From Bryobacteraceae bacterium (lineage in GTDB: Bacteria > Acidobacteriota > Terriglobia > Bryobacterales > Bryobacteraceae): 64,000 nt of DNA. The DNA is taken from contig BPGD01000001.1 of the NCBI GenBank assembly GCA_026002855.1, positions 2,674,001 through 2,738,000 on the forward strand. Reading direction: 5' to 3'. Below, piece by piece: positions 19,108 through 27,825 of the stretch; the first letter of the stretch is position 1, and every line of letters begins with the position of its first letter. The position numbers and the translations under genes are program-made. Under the pieces are notes generated by a model, which was not told the DNA's origin, ran no database searches, and saw only the letters and a program-made list of their open reading frames with translations.

Positions 19108-20724
19108 TTATTTCGGCAGTACGCCGGACAGATACACGCCCGTCCACTGCCGCTGGCCGCGCGTCTGGCCCGGCACCGGCCGCATGACCTTGAACGCGAC
19201 CGCGTCGCCGCGCTTCAGCCCGGACTGGATGCGTTTGACGTCCTCAAACGAGGCCACCGGCTGGCGATTGATGCTCACGATGATGTCTCCGACGCGCATG
19301 CCAATGTCTTCGGCGAAGGAGTCCTCTTCCACCACGGTGACCTCGACGCCGCCCGATTCGGTAAAGCCAAGCTGTTTGCGGCGCTCTTCGGTCAGCGGGC
19401 GGATGCCGATGCCGAAGCGGGCCGAGCTTTCAGCACCCCTGTCTTCGGAGTCCACCATCTCCCGGCCTCCGCCCAGCGCGGCCAGATCCTCCTTGAAGAC
19501 CTTGTCGCGCTCCTCGATGGGGACTTTCAGCGTCATCCGTTTGCCGGCGCGGTCAAGTTCGAGCACGGCCTCCGAGCCGACCGGCATCTCGGAGATCCGC
19601 GTCACCAGATCGTTGCCGTCCCTGACCGACTGGCCGTTTAGCGCGAGGATCACATCGTCGGCCTTGAGGCCGGCGCGTTCGGCCGGGCCGCCCGGCGCCA
19701 CGCTTTCGACGATGACGCCGTGGTCGAAGCCCAGCGCCTTGAGCGTGTTCTTCATCTGGTCCTCGTCGCGCGGGAAGCGGATGCCGATGGAGCCGCGGAT
19801 CACCCGGCCGTTGCGGATGATCTGGTTGTAGGACTTCACCGCCGTATTGATGGGCAGCGCAAAGCCGATGCCCTCATAGCCGCCGCTGCGGGTGGCGATC
19901 ATTGTGTTGACGCCGATCACTTCGCCGCGGATGTTGACCAGCGGCCCGCCGCTGTTGCCCGGATTGATGGCAGCGTCGGTCTGAATGAAGCGCTGGAACT
20001 GCTGCGGCGTGGCCAGGTCGCGGCCCAGCGCGGAGACGATGCCCACCGTCACCGTCGTCTCCAGCCCGAAGGGCGCGCCGATGGCGATGGCCCAGTCGCC
20101 CACCTGCACGCTGTCGCTGTTGGCGACCTTCACCGGTTGCAGGGGCCGCCCGGCGTCAATCTTGATGACCGCGATGTCGAGCTCGGGATCCGAGCCGATC
20201 AGCCTTGCCTTGTACTCGGTGGAATCGCCGGTGAGGCGCACCTTGATCGCGGTGGCGTCCTTGACCACGTGCAGGTTCGTCATGATATAGCCGTTGCGGT
20301 CCACGATGAAGCCGGAGCCCGTGCCCTCCTGCCGGCGCGGCACCGGGATGTCGCCGAACGGCGACTGGAAGAAGCGGCGGAACGGGCCGGGGATGACGTT
20401 GTCCCCCTGATCCTCGTCCTCGTCGGGTTGCGGGGTTCGCCGGCGTTGCGTGGGCCGGATCTTGTATTCCGAGGTGATATAGACGACGGACGGCTCCAGC
20501 AACTGCGCGATGCGCGTGAAATCGTTGCCGAGTTTCGCCACCGGGGGAATCGTGATGGGGGTGGCGTCCGGCGCTGCCGCCTGGCTTCGCGCCGAGGTCA
20601 CGCGCGCGGTGAATGCCGCGCCCGCGACAATGACCAACGCGGCGGCCAGCAGGGCGGTCGCCGTGGCCGTCCATCTTTGGGATGCGATGCGCCGCACCCA
20701 GCCGGAAAAACCTGCCTGTGTCAT
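19108..20724 (-). CDS. HtrA/DegP-type periplasmic serine protease
   Basis: Envelope stress protease and chaperone of 538 residues. It has an N-terminal membrane anchor (about 20-40, ATALLAAALVIVAGAAFTA), a trypsin-like domain with His152 (NLHVV), Asp183 (ELDIAVIKID) and Ser258 (NPGNSGGP), and two PDZ domains (about 300-400 and 440-535). The stretch around 90-130 is a charged linker rich in Asp/Glu and Pro. The ATG at 20724 is preferred: AAGGAG lies 14 bases away, whereas a GTG at 20739 would almost touch that SD. A hairpin terminator follows. Assignment to degP, degQ or degS cannot be made; two PDZ domains argue against degS. Confidence 0.94.
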   Translation of the reverse strand: MTQAGFSGWVRRIASQRWTATATALLAAALVIVAGAAFTARVTSARSQAAAPDATPITIPPVAKLGNDFTRIAQLLEPSVVYITSEYKIRPTQRRRTPQPDEDEDQGDNVIPGPFRRFFQSPFGDIPVPRRQEGTGSGFIVDRNGYIMTNLHVVKDATAIKVRLTGDSTEYKARLIGSDPELDIAVIKIDAGRPLQPVKVANSDSVQVGDWAIAIGAPFGLETTVTVGIVSALGRDLATPQQFQRFIQTDAAINPGNSGGPLVNIRGEVIGVNTMIATRSGGYEGIGFALPINTAVKSYNQIIRNGRVIRGSIGIRFPRDEDQMKNTLKALGFDHGVIVESVAPGGPAERAGLKADDVILALNGQSVRDGNDLVTRISEMPVGSEAVLELDRAGKRMTLKVPIEERDKVFKEDLAALGGGREMVDSEDRGAESSARFGIGIRPLTEERRKQLGFTESGGVEVTVVEEDSFAEDIGMRVGDIIVSINRQPVASFEDVKRIQSGLKRGDAVAFKVMRPVPGQTRGQRQWTGVYLSGVLPK

Positions 20725-20757
20725 GGAAACCGAATTCACTCCTTTTCTGGCTCCGGG

Positions 20758-21645
20758 TCAAGCCCCATGTTCTGGATGTTGCGCGCCGACGGCGGGTTTC
20801 AGCTCCACCAGCACGATGGCGGCGAGGATCAGGGCCGCGCCGGCCAGCGAGGACGCCGTCCACCTGTCCCCGGCCGCCCAGGCCACCAGGCCTGCAAAGA
20901 CCGGCTCGAGCGCAAAGATGAGCGCCGCCCGCGCCGCTGACGTGTGTCCCTGTGCCCAAGTATAGAGCACGAAAGAAACGGCCGTGGCCAGTACGCTCGT
21001 CGCCAGCAGCGCGCACCAGACCCTTGGGGTCCACAAGATGCGGGCCGGCTCCAACAGGGCCGCCCCCGCCCAGGACAGCGCGGCCACCGCCGCGATCTGC
21101 ATCAGGCTCAGCCGTTCGAAATCCATCCGCCGCGAATACCGTTCCACGGCGAGGATGTGGCCGGCGAAGGCCGCCGCGCAGCCGGCCGTGAGCAGGTCGC
21201 CCCGGTTCCACTGCGCGGGCATGCCGCCGCTCATCATCGCCGTGCCCGCCGTTGCCAGCGCCGCCCCGCCCAGCTCCGCCAGGCGGGGTCTGTTTCTGTA
21301 GACGAGCGAGGCGAGCAAAGGTACCAGCACCACGTACAGTCCGGTGATGAAGGCCGAGTTGGACGCGGTCGTCCAGCGCAGCCCGGCCGTCTGAAGAGCG
21401 TAGCCGGCAAACAGCAGCAGGCCGCACAGCGCGCCGCCGCGCCAGTGAACCGGCGTGCGGCGTGCAATCCGGCGGCGCAGCCAGAAAGCGAGCAGAAGGC
21501 TGGCGAGCGTGAAACGGAGCGCGAGAAACAGGAACGTCGAGACGTCCTCGAGCGCGCTCTTGACGATGACGAATGTGGTTCCCCAGAGGAAGGCGACGCC
21601 GGCCAGGGCGAGCTCGGCACGGACCCGTTGCGGATGCCCGCTCAT
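20758..21645 (-). CDS. EamA/DMT-family transporter
   Basis: Ten-helix drug/metabolite transporter of 295 residues with two EamA repeats. The first begins GVAFLWGTTFVIVKSALEDV; the second covers about 150-280 and ends ALEPVFAGLVAWAAGDRW. Probable role is export of small metabolites across the inner membrane; the substrate is unknown. The ATG at 21645 overlaps the stop of the upstream M20 peptidase as ATGA, a sign of translational coupling. That suggests export of a product of the peptidase, for example an amino acid, but this is inference. A longer in-frame N-terminus is arginine/proline-rich and lies within the peptidase gene, so it was rejected. Confidence 0.88.
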   Translation of the reverse strand: MSGHPQRVRAELALAGVAFLWGTTFVIVKSALEDVSTFLFLALRFTLASLLLAFWLRRRIARRTPVHWRGGALCGLLLFAGYALQTAGLRWTTASNSAFITGLYVVLVPLLASLVYRNRPRLAELGGAALATAGTAMMSGGMPAQWNRGDLLTAGCAAAFAGHILAVERYSRRMDFERLSLMQIAAVAALSWAGAALLEPARILWTPRVWCALLATSVLATAVSFVLYTWAQGHTSAARAALIFALEPVFAGLVAWAAGDRWTASSLAGAALILAAIVLVELKPAVGAQHPEHGA

Positions 21646-22916
21646 GGCCGGGGCAGATTCTCCAGCAGCAGGGCGACGAGCAGGGCGATGCGGCGCAGGC
21701 CGAGTTCGCGCCCCTCGGGCGAGTACCACTCGGCGGGCGTGTGGGCGCCGCCGCCGCTGCCGCCGGCGCCGATCGAGATGGCGGGCAGTCCCATCGACAG
21801 CGGCACGTTGGCGTCGGTGGAGGCGCAGTCCAGTTCGCTGCGGATGGCGAGGAATGCGTCCACGCTGCGAACCACTTCGAGCAGCGGGCTGTCCGGCGCC
21901 AGCGCTCCCCCGGGCCGCGAGCCGGTTTCCCGGATGCGCACACTGATGCGGCCCGAGCGCGCTGTCTCGTTCTCGTGGCGGGCGGCCCTTTCAAAGGCGG
22001 ACTCAAGCGCCGCGGCCAGCCCATCGAGGACGGCCGGGCTATGGCTGCGCAGATCCACCTTGACGCGCGCCGAGGCGGGGATCGCATTCACCGTCGTGCC
22101 GCCTTCAATCACGCCAAAATTCCAGCTGCTCGGCGCCGCCGGGGGCGCGGCGGAGCGATCATCGCAGAAACACGCAATGGCGCGGGCCAGCGCATGCACC
22201 GGGTTGGCCATGCCGCGGTCGGACCAGCTATGGCCCCCGGCCCCGCTGATCACGATTTCGAAGCGGCGCGAGGCCAGCGCCACGGCCGTCACATGGCTCA
22301 CGTCGGGCCCGTCCATCACGACCAGCGCCTGGAGCCGCTCGGCCCACGGCGATTGCTGACAGAGATACCGCATCCCGCTCAGATTGCCGTCGCCCTCCTC
22401 GCCGACGTTGGCCACCAGAAGAAGCTGCGCGGAGCGCATTGCGCCCGGGTTTTCAGCCAGCGCGCGCCCCAGCGCGACCAGCGCCGCCAGGCCGGCGCCA
22501 TTGTCGGAAACTCCCGGGCCGGTGAAGGTTCCGTTGGCCTCCAGCCGGATCTCCTCCGGGCGGCGCGGCGCAAGCACCGTATCGAGGTGCGCCGTCAACG
22601 CCACCACCGGCCCGGGCCTGGCGGCAGGCAGCGTGGCGGTGACGTTGCCGGCACGGTCGATCTTCGCGTTCCAGCCGAACGACTCAAGCATGGCAGCCAC
22701 GGCCGCCGCGCGGGCGCCCTCCTGAAACGTCGGCGCCGGAATGCGGCACAGCGCCAGGTGCTGCTCGTCGATCCACTGCCGGTTGCGCGCAAACCACTTC
22801 AGCAGGCCGGCCATGGCCGGACGCGAGGCCACGTCCTCCACCTGCGCGTTGGCGGCGGGCGGCACGGCGGCGGGAGGGGATTTCTTCCTGGCGGCCAGTT
22901 CGAAGGGGCCGGGCAT
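21642..22916 (-). CDS. M20-family metallopeptidase
   Basis: Zinc-dependent exopeptidase or amidohydrolase of 424 residues. Metal and catalytic motifs of M20 are in order: VALTAHLDTV (His110, Asp112), GPGVSDNGAGLAAL (Asp138), NVGEEGDGN (Glu173, Glu174), GAGGHSWSDRG, STDANVP and HTPAEW near the end. The dimerisation insert (about 225-345, GVIEGGTTVNAIPASARV) is present. There is no signal peptide, so it should be cytosolic. It is coupled by a four-base overlap to the DMT exporter gene downstream. Similarity to PepT/ArgE-type enzymes is clear, but the substrate is not. It diverges from motA. Confidence 0.92.
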   Translation of the reverse strand: MPGPFELAARKKSPPAAVPPAANAQVEDVASRPAMAGLLKWFARNRQWIDEQHLALCRIPAPTFQEGARAAAVAAMLESFGWNAKIDRAGNVTATLPAARPGPVVALTAHLDTVLAPRRPEEIRLEANGTFTGPGVSDNGAGLAALVALGRALAENPGAMRSAQLLLVANVGEEGDGNLSGMRYLCQQSPWAERLQALVVMDGPDVSHVTAVALASRRFEIVISGAGGHSWSDRGMANPVHALARAIACFCDDRSAAPPAAPSSWNFGVIEGGTTVNAIPASARVKVDLRSHSPAVLDGLAAALESAFERAARHENETARSGRISVRIRETGSRPGGALAPDSPLLEVVRSVDAFLAIRSELDCASTDANVPLSMGLPAISIGAGGSGGGAHTPAEWYSPEGRELGLRRIALLVALLLENLPRP

Positions 22917-23028
22917 GCGTTTCTTTCAGTGTAGCGCCCTGTCCGCGCCCGTCCACCTGGCTCAAGATGCCCCGTCTGCTGCCGATACGAACAAGCGGAG
23001 CCCGCACGCGGGCCGGCGAAATCAGGCC

Positions 23029-23895
23029 ATGTATATCATCATCGGCGCCATCATCGTCCTTGGTTCCATCATCGGCGGCTATCTGCTCGAGCACGGAAAT
23101 CTGCATGTGCTTTTCCAGCCGGCCGAGCTGGTCATCATTGGCGGCGCGGCGCTGGGAACGATCTTCATCGCCAACCCGCTGCACACGATCATTGGCATCT
23201 TCAAGGGGCTGATTCAGGCGCTGAAAGGGTCGCCATACAATGCGGCGTTTTATCTGGAGCAGCTCAAGCTGCTGAACGACGTTTTCGTCTACGCCCGCAA
23301 GCATGGAATGGCAAAACTGGAATCCGACCTCGACGAGCCGGAAAAGAGCCAGGTTTTCAGCAAATATCCGAAATTTCTTGCCGACCACCATGCGCTGCAT
23401 TTTTTCTGTGACACGGTGCGGATGGCGATTTCCGGCGGTGTGGGCCCTCTCGAGCTGGACCAGTTGATGGAGCTCGACATCGAAGTGCACCACCACGAGG
23501 GCGGGGAGCCGGTGGCGGCGCTGACGAGCGTGGCCGATTCGCTGCCGGGCCTCGGCATTGTCGCCGCCGTGCTTGGCGTGGTGATCACGATGGGCTCCAT
23601 CGGCGGGCCGCCCGAGGAGGTGGGCCACAAGGTGGCGGCGGCGCTGGTCGGCACCTTCCTCGGGATTCTCATGTGCTATGGGTTTTTCGGCCCGCTGGCA
23701 TCGAATATGAGCAAGATCAACGAGGCGCACGGGCAATACCTGAACGTGTTGCGCATGGGCGTGCTGGCGTTCATCAAGGGCATGCCGCCGTCGCTGGCGG
23801 TGGAGTTCGCCCGGCGCACCATCCCGCCGCACCTGCGGCCTTCGTTCAAGGAAACTGAGGCGACACTGAAGGGCGCCGCCAAGGCGGCTGCCTGA
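23029..23895 (+). CDS. motA: Flagellar motor stator protein MotA
   Basis: Proton-channel subunit of the flagellar stator, 288 residues. It starts MYIIIGAIIVLGSIIGGYLLE, has the MotA/TolQ/ExbB fold with four membrane segments, the long cytoplasmic loop that contacts the rotor, and the conserved proline in LPGLGIVAAVLGV of the third helix. The fourth helix is VGTFLGILMCYGFFGPLA. The ATG at 23029 is the family start, although the frame is open much further upstream over the divergent M20 gene. motB follows after 15 bases. No other flagellar or chemotaxis genes are in the window, so the rest of the motor must be encoded elsewhere. Confidence 0.95.
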   Translation: MYIIIGAIIVLGSIIGGYLLEHGNLHVLFQPAELVIIGGAALGTIFIANPLHTIIGIFKGLIQALKGSPYNAAFYLEQLKLLNDVFVYARKHGMAKLESDLDEPEKSQVFSKYPKFLADHHALHFFCDTVRMAISGGVGPLELDQLMELDIEVHHHEGGEPVAALTSVADSLPGLGIVAAVLGVVITMGSIGGPPEEVGHKVAAALVGTFLGILMCYGFFGPLASNMSKINEAHGQYLNVLRMGVLAFIKGMPPSLAVEFARRTIPPHLRPSFKETEATLKGAAKAAA

Positions 23896-23910
23896 GGAGG
23901 GCGGACAGGC

Positions 23911-24702
23911 ATGGCCACACAGTCGAGTCCCGCGCCGGTCATCGTCATCCGCAAGAAGAAGGGCGGACACGGAGGCCATCACGGCGGCGCCTGGAAGGTG
24001 GCCTACGCCGACTTCGTCACCGCGATGATGGCGCTGTTCATCGTGCTCTGGCTGCTGTCGAGCGACGAGAAGGTCCGCAAGGCCGTCGGCGGCTATTTCC
24101 AGGACCCGACAGGCAAGGGCAACCTGATGGGCACGACGATGAGCGGAGCCGGCGAGGGCCTGCTGCTGTCGCAGGACGACATGAGCAAGCTCAAGGAAAA
24201 ACTCGAGCAGGCCATGCGCGAGCTGCCGCAGTTTGAGCAGATGAAAAAGAACATTGAAGTGACGGTCACCAGCGAAGGGCTCCGAATTGAGCTTCTTGAA
24301 AAGGAAGGCGGGATGTTTTTCGAAAGCGGCAACGCCAGGCCCACCGCCAAGGGCACCGAGCTGATCCGCATGCTCGGCGAACAGCTCAAAACGATTCCCA
24401 ACAAGTTGCTTGTCGAAGGACACACCGACGCCAAGCCCTACTCGGCCGACCACGGCTACACCAACTGGGAGCTCTCGGCCGACCGCGCCAATAGCGCCCG
24501 GCGCCTGCTCGAAGACAGCGGCGTGCCGCCCGAGCGCATCGCCCAGATCCGCGGCTTCGCCGATCAGAAGCTGCGCAACCCGAAAGACCCCTTCGATCCC
24601 GCCAACCGCCGCGTCTCCGTTCTAGTCCAGTACCGCGAGCCGCAGGAAATCAAGACGCCGCCATCAAACCAGAAGCAGGAGCACAAAGCGAACACCCATT
24701 GA
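23911..24702 (+). CDS. motB: Flagellar motor stator protein MotB
   Basis: Stator subunit that anchors the proton channel to peptidoglycan, 263 residues. A Lys/Gly/His-rich cytoplasmic tip (IRKKKGGHGGHHGG) precedes one membrane helix with the proton-carrying aspartate (YADFVTAMMALF, Asp34). A linker and the OmpA-like peptidoglycan-binding domain follow (about 120-245, with VEGHTDAKPY and LSADRANSARRLLE). The SD GAGGAGG sits ten bases before the ATG. All key residues are present. It forms an operon with motA. Confidence 0.96.
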   Translation: MATQSSPAPVIVIRKKKGGHGGHHGGAWKVAYADFVTAMMALFIVLWLLSSDEKVRKAVGGYFQDPTGKGNLMGTTMSGAGEGLLLSQDDMSKLKEKLEQAMRELPQFEQMKKNIEVTVTSEGLRIELLEKEGGMFFESGNARPTAKGTELIRMLGEQLKTIPNKLLVEGHTDAKPYSADHGYTNWELSADRANSARRLLEDSGVPPERIAQIRGFADQKLRNPKDPFDPANRRVSVLVQYREPQEIKTPPSNQKQEHKANTH

Positions 24703-24729
24703 ACGTGGCCCCAGCCCCCGGAAACTTCC

Positions 24730-25677
24730 TCACCGCTGATCCGCTCCAACGCCGGCCATCCGGCGCAGGGCGCTCCTGACCGCCCTCTTCACCCCACACT
24801 TCTCCAACAGCTTCCCCGCCCTGTCATTGCCGCTCTCCAGAGCCGCATGCAGCCGCGCCAGCAGCCGATAGCGCCAGCCTGGCCGGAAGACCATCGCGTC
24901 CACATACACACGGCAGCCGGTCGAAAAGTACTCTTTATACCAAATTTCCCCTGATCCAAAGCTGAACACCTGAAATTCCTTCTCCCGGAAAACGTCCTCG
25001 AGAAGGAGGTACAACAGCGCAGTGCCTGGCGAAAGATTGGCGTATTTCGTCAGGTAGCCCGTATACAAATAATCGAGCTGCCCCCCTTTTCCCTCGCACC
25101 AGCCATAGGCCACGGGGCGGCCTTCAAACCACAAGAGATAGCCCCGGGCCATTCCCACGGCGGCCAGCCCCTTCATTTTTTCGACAAAATCCGGGTTCTC
25201 CGGGATTCCAGCCCGAAACAGCTTATGCTGGTAAGTCTGAAGAGAAATTTCGACTGCCCGGCGATGGAATTCTTCCATCTCTTCCGGCCGCTTTGCGATC
25301 CAAAGCGGCGACCCGCCTGAGGGCTGAAACCGGCGGATAATTCTTCTGAGATCCCGCCGTTTCTTGGCGGTGAATCGGGAGAGGTAATCCTCAAAGTTGC
25401 CCCTGATTTCAATGTGGAAAGACTTTTCCTCCCCGCGGATGTAGACCAGCCAGTCCCCCTGCCGGTGCACGCCCGCGCGCAGGTCCCCGGGCGTCAGATT
25501 CCGGCAAAGATAGCCGTCCAGGGCCGCATCCAGCGGCCGGTTGTCGAGCGCCTGCCAGTCCATGGAAGCCTGGCCGGAACAATCGATGGCGACAAGCCGA
25601 GGCCGCCAGATCCAGAAGGCATACTCGCCAATCCGGAAACGAAGCGACGGCGTGGCAATTTCCGTGGCGTGGTGCAT
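24730..25677 (-). CDS. BioF2-like (FemAB-related) GNAT acyltransferase
   Basis: A 315-residue acyltransferase of the Acetyltransf_6/FemAB-related type, often found with exopolysaccharide genes. Visible family features are the substrate-side motif YLSRFTAKKRRDLRR (near 95-110), the central region ending GYLLWFEGRPVAYGWCEGKG, and the acceptor/CoA part SPGTALLYLLLEDVF with FGSGEIWYKEYF. There is no signal peptide or membrane segment. It lies on the same strand as the broken GNAT gene and near a NodB-like deacetylase, which together suggest modification of an envelope glycan. The exact acyl group and acceptor are unknown. Confidence 0.75.
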   Translation of the reverse strand: MHHATEIATPSLRFRIGEYAFWIWRPRLVAIDCSGQASMDWQALDNRPLDAALDGYLCRNLTPGDLRAGVHRQGDWLVYIRGEEKSFHIEIRGNFEDYLSRFTAKKRRDLRRIIRRFQPSGGSPLWIAKRPEEMEEFHRRAVEISLQTYQHKLFRAGIPENPDFVEKMKGLAAVGMARGYLLWFEGRPVAYGWCEGKGGQLDYLYTGYLTKYANLSPGTALLYLLLEDVFREKEFQVFSFGSGEIWYKEYFSTGCRVYVDAMVFRPGWRYRLLARLHAALESGNDRAGKLLEKCGVKRAVRSALRRMAGVGADQR

Positions 25678-25847
25678 GATGCAACCGTGCGCGGGCGCCC
25701 ATCTATGTTAACCCGCAACCAACCCGGCGCTCCAGGGATCGGAAGGGGGGCTTGCCGTTTGCGGCGCGCCCGCTGCGGAAGCGTCGGGTTTCGCATCAAG
25801 GCCACTGCAAATCCACCGCCAGCCCAGCCGGACCGCCGGCGGCGCGA

Positions 25848-26478
25848 TCAAACCCACCTCAGGTTCGAACCATCCGCGACGATTCTTCTGAGGATGATCC
25901 GGATGTCGATGTCCTTGACGCGGGTCAATTCTGCGCCTTCCAGTCCCCGTAGAGACGGAACATTCTCAGGGTGAACCTCAGTGTAGACACGCGCGCAGCC
26001 CTGAATGGCTAGCTGGCGGCAGACTTCGTTCACGGCCAGCCGGTGCAGGTCCCGGCCGCGGAACCGCGGCACCACATAACCTCCGCCGAGCAGCACTGCT
26101 CCCGACGGCAACGCCAGGAGCCGGGCCTGGCGTGAGCGGAAATAAACGCCGCCCCGGCCCGCCACCTCTCCATTCTCGGTCAGCAGGACCCATACCCCGT
26201 CCTGCTCTTCCAGCTCGGCCAGAAACTCGCCCCCGCCTGCCCTGTACACTTTCACGCGCACGTCGTCCGGAATCTCCCGGTGGCGCGAGTAGAACTTGGA
26301 AGCGGATGCCGGGCGGAAAAACGCTGGGTGCCCGGCGGGCCCCAAGGCGGTCTTGCATCAGAATGGTCCGCCACCGCTGATATACGAACCGGCCAAACAG
26401 CAATCGGATCAAGCCCACAGTCCCGCGTGTTTTCCAAATTTCCGTCAAACGGCGGAGGGCTCCTGCGGGTGCGCGCAT
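25848..26478 (-). pseudogene. GNAT acetyltransferase interrupted by a frameshift
   Basis: The C-terminal two thirds read as a GNAT protein in one frame: VLLTENGEVAGRGGVYF, then the acetyl-CoA loop region VVPRFRGRDLHRLAV, VYTEVHPEN, and an end at 25848. The matching N-terminus (MRAPAGALRRLTEIWKTRG and GRFVYQRWRTILMQDRL, starting at ATG 26478) is in another frame. Moving between them needs one base skipped between about 26281 and 26345. Third-position GC supports the change: it is low in the first frame below 26280 and high in the second from about 26340. GGGG and TTTTT runs lie in that interval, so a sequencing indel is as likely as a real mutation. Alternatively, a shorter protein begins at TTG 26345. 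Confidence 0.55.
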
Positions 26479-26626
26479 CCCTGTATTCAGTTGGCACAAG
26501 TGAACCTTGCCATCCCATCTTACCTACAGAGCGTCTTCGGCAGTACCACTCTGCTGCCCCTCCAGGAACTAGTACGAAAGCGCCTCAGTACCCACATCTT
26601 CGTCCTATGACAATCGGAGCGAATCC

Positions 26627-26646
26627 CGCCTACGCTCAGGTAGGCG
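26627..26646. repeat. Inverted repeat in the leader of the deacetylase gene
   Basis: CGCCTAC (26627-26633) and GTAGGCG (26640-26646) are perfect arms around a six-base loop, about 32 bases before the ATG. No T-tract follows. It could be a weak hairpin or a regulator site; no function can be assigned. Confidence 0.35.
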
Positions 26647-26678
26647 AGCCACGTCGGGGATGTCGCCCAAGGAACCGG

Positions 26679-27710
26679 ATGCCATCCAGGATGCGCGTAT
26701 ATCTGACCATTGACACCGAGAGCAGCATGGGCGGCGCATGGCAGAATCCGTCTCTTCGCCCGCTGCCGGTCGAAAAACGCGTTTTTTGCCGCATTGACGG
26801 AAAAGACTACGGCATCGGATGGCAGTGCGACCGGCTGGAGGAACGGGGCCTGCGGGCCACATTCTTCTGCGAGGTCCTGTGCTCGCTCGTGCTGGGCGAG
26901 AAGGAAGTGAAATCGTATCTGGATTACCTGTTGGAGCGCGGCCAGGACGTCCAGCTCCACGTGCACCCCAATTATTACTTTTACGCCGAAAAGCTTTGGG
27001 CAGACGCCCGAGGTCTCGACTACTCGCCGCCTTCCAGCCCCGACGCAATCGGCGCGCTTTCCCCAGAAAACCAGGCGACCGTTCTCTCCATGGCCGTGGA
27101 GATCTTTGAATATTTGACAGGCCGGCGGCCGGTGGCCTTCCGTGCAGGCAGTTATTCGGCAAGCTTGAGGACGCTTGCCATCCTGTCGCAGTTCGGCGTC
27201 CGGATCGACTCGAGCTTCAATCCGGTCTACCATGCCGCAGGGTCGTTCTCTGGCGAGCGGCTTCCTGTCAATCGGCCCTTTCTGGCGGAGGGGCTCCTGG
27301 AGCTTCCGATCACGGTGGTCCGGCAGTCGTTACCCGCGCCGAACAAGCCGGGCGGTCTTGTGCCCCTGGAAATCTGTGCACTGTCGGAGCAGGAGATGCG
27401 CGCCTCGCTGGACCGGCTCCACGAAGCGGGGCTCAGCGATGCCGTGATCGTCCATCACAGCTTTGCCTGCGTGAAAGCCGGCGATGTCCAGTACCGGCGC
27501 ATGCGGCCGGACAAGGTCGTGATGCGGCGTTTTGAGACCCTGCTCGACCACCTGGCCGCGCACCCGGAGCGCTTTGAGGTCCTCACCATGGATTCTCTGG
27601 CCGCGAATCCTTCCCACCCGGAAGACGAAATTCCGGAAGTGATCCCTTCGCTCGGCTACTGGCGGCCTCTGATGCGGACGGTCCAGCAGGCCGTGAACCT
27701 GTTCATGTAA
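26679..27710 (+). CDS. NodB-like polysaccharide deacetylase-family protein
   Basis: A 343-residue carbohydrate-esterase-4-like protein, probably removing N- or O-acetyl groups from an envelope polysaccharide. Motifs: YLTIDTESS near the N-terminus (Asp12, catalytic/metal aspartate), ATFFCEVL, the metal histidine pair in QLHVHPNYY, VAFRAGSYSAS (motif 3 arginine), and VIVHHSF near the C-terminus. There is no signal peptide, so it should act in the cytosol or at the inner face. The ATG at 26679 has AAGGA five bases upstream; the next in-frame ATG at 26691 is possible. It diverges from the acyltransferase genes, consistent with one glycan-modification locus. Confidence 0.78.
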   Translation: MPSRMRVYLTIDTESSMGGAWQNPSLRPLPVEKRVFCRIDGKDYGIGWQCDRLEERGLRATFFCEVLCSLVLGEKEVKSYLDYLLERGQDVQLHVHPNYYFYAEKLWADARGLDYSPPSSPDAIGALSPENQATVLSMAVEIFEYLTGRRPVAFRAGSYSASLRTLAILSQFGVRIDSSFNPVYHAAGSFSGERLPVNRPFLAEGLLELPITVVRQSLPAPNKPGGLVPLEICALSEQEMRASLDRLHEAGLSDAVIVHHSFACVKAGDVQYRRMRPDKVVMRRFETLLDHLAAHPERFEVLTMDSLAANPSHPEDEIPEVIPSLGYWRPLMRTVQQAVNLFM

Positions 27711-27825
27711 GACTCAGCCGCGTTCGCCGGCTGCTGTCAGGATGTGCGAGGCCTCTTGTCGTACGGGCGGCAGCCAGAGCATACTGAAATTAGCTCCTAA
27801 ATCCAGGCAAGGAAAGCAGGTTGCT

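Noticed and set aside
20725-20739. GTG 20739 as the htrA start
   Set aside because: The only SD-like sequence (AAAAGGAG) overlaps or abuts this GTG; ATG 20724 gives a usable, though long, spacing.
22741-23028. N-terminal extension of MotA
   Set aside because: The in-frame upstream sequence lies over the divergent M20 gene and is not MotA-like; the family start MYIIIGAII is at 23029.
25861-25880. tRNA T-loop-like GGTTCGAACC
   Set aside because: No acceptor stem, D-loop or anticodon arm can be drawn around it; it lies inside the GNAT reading frame.
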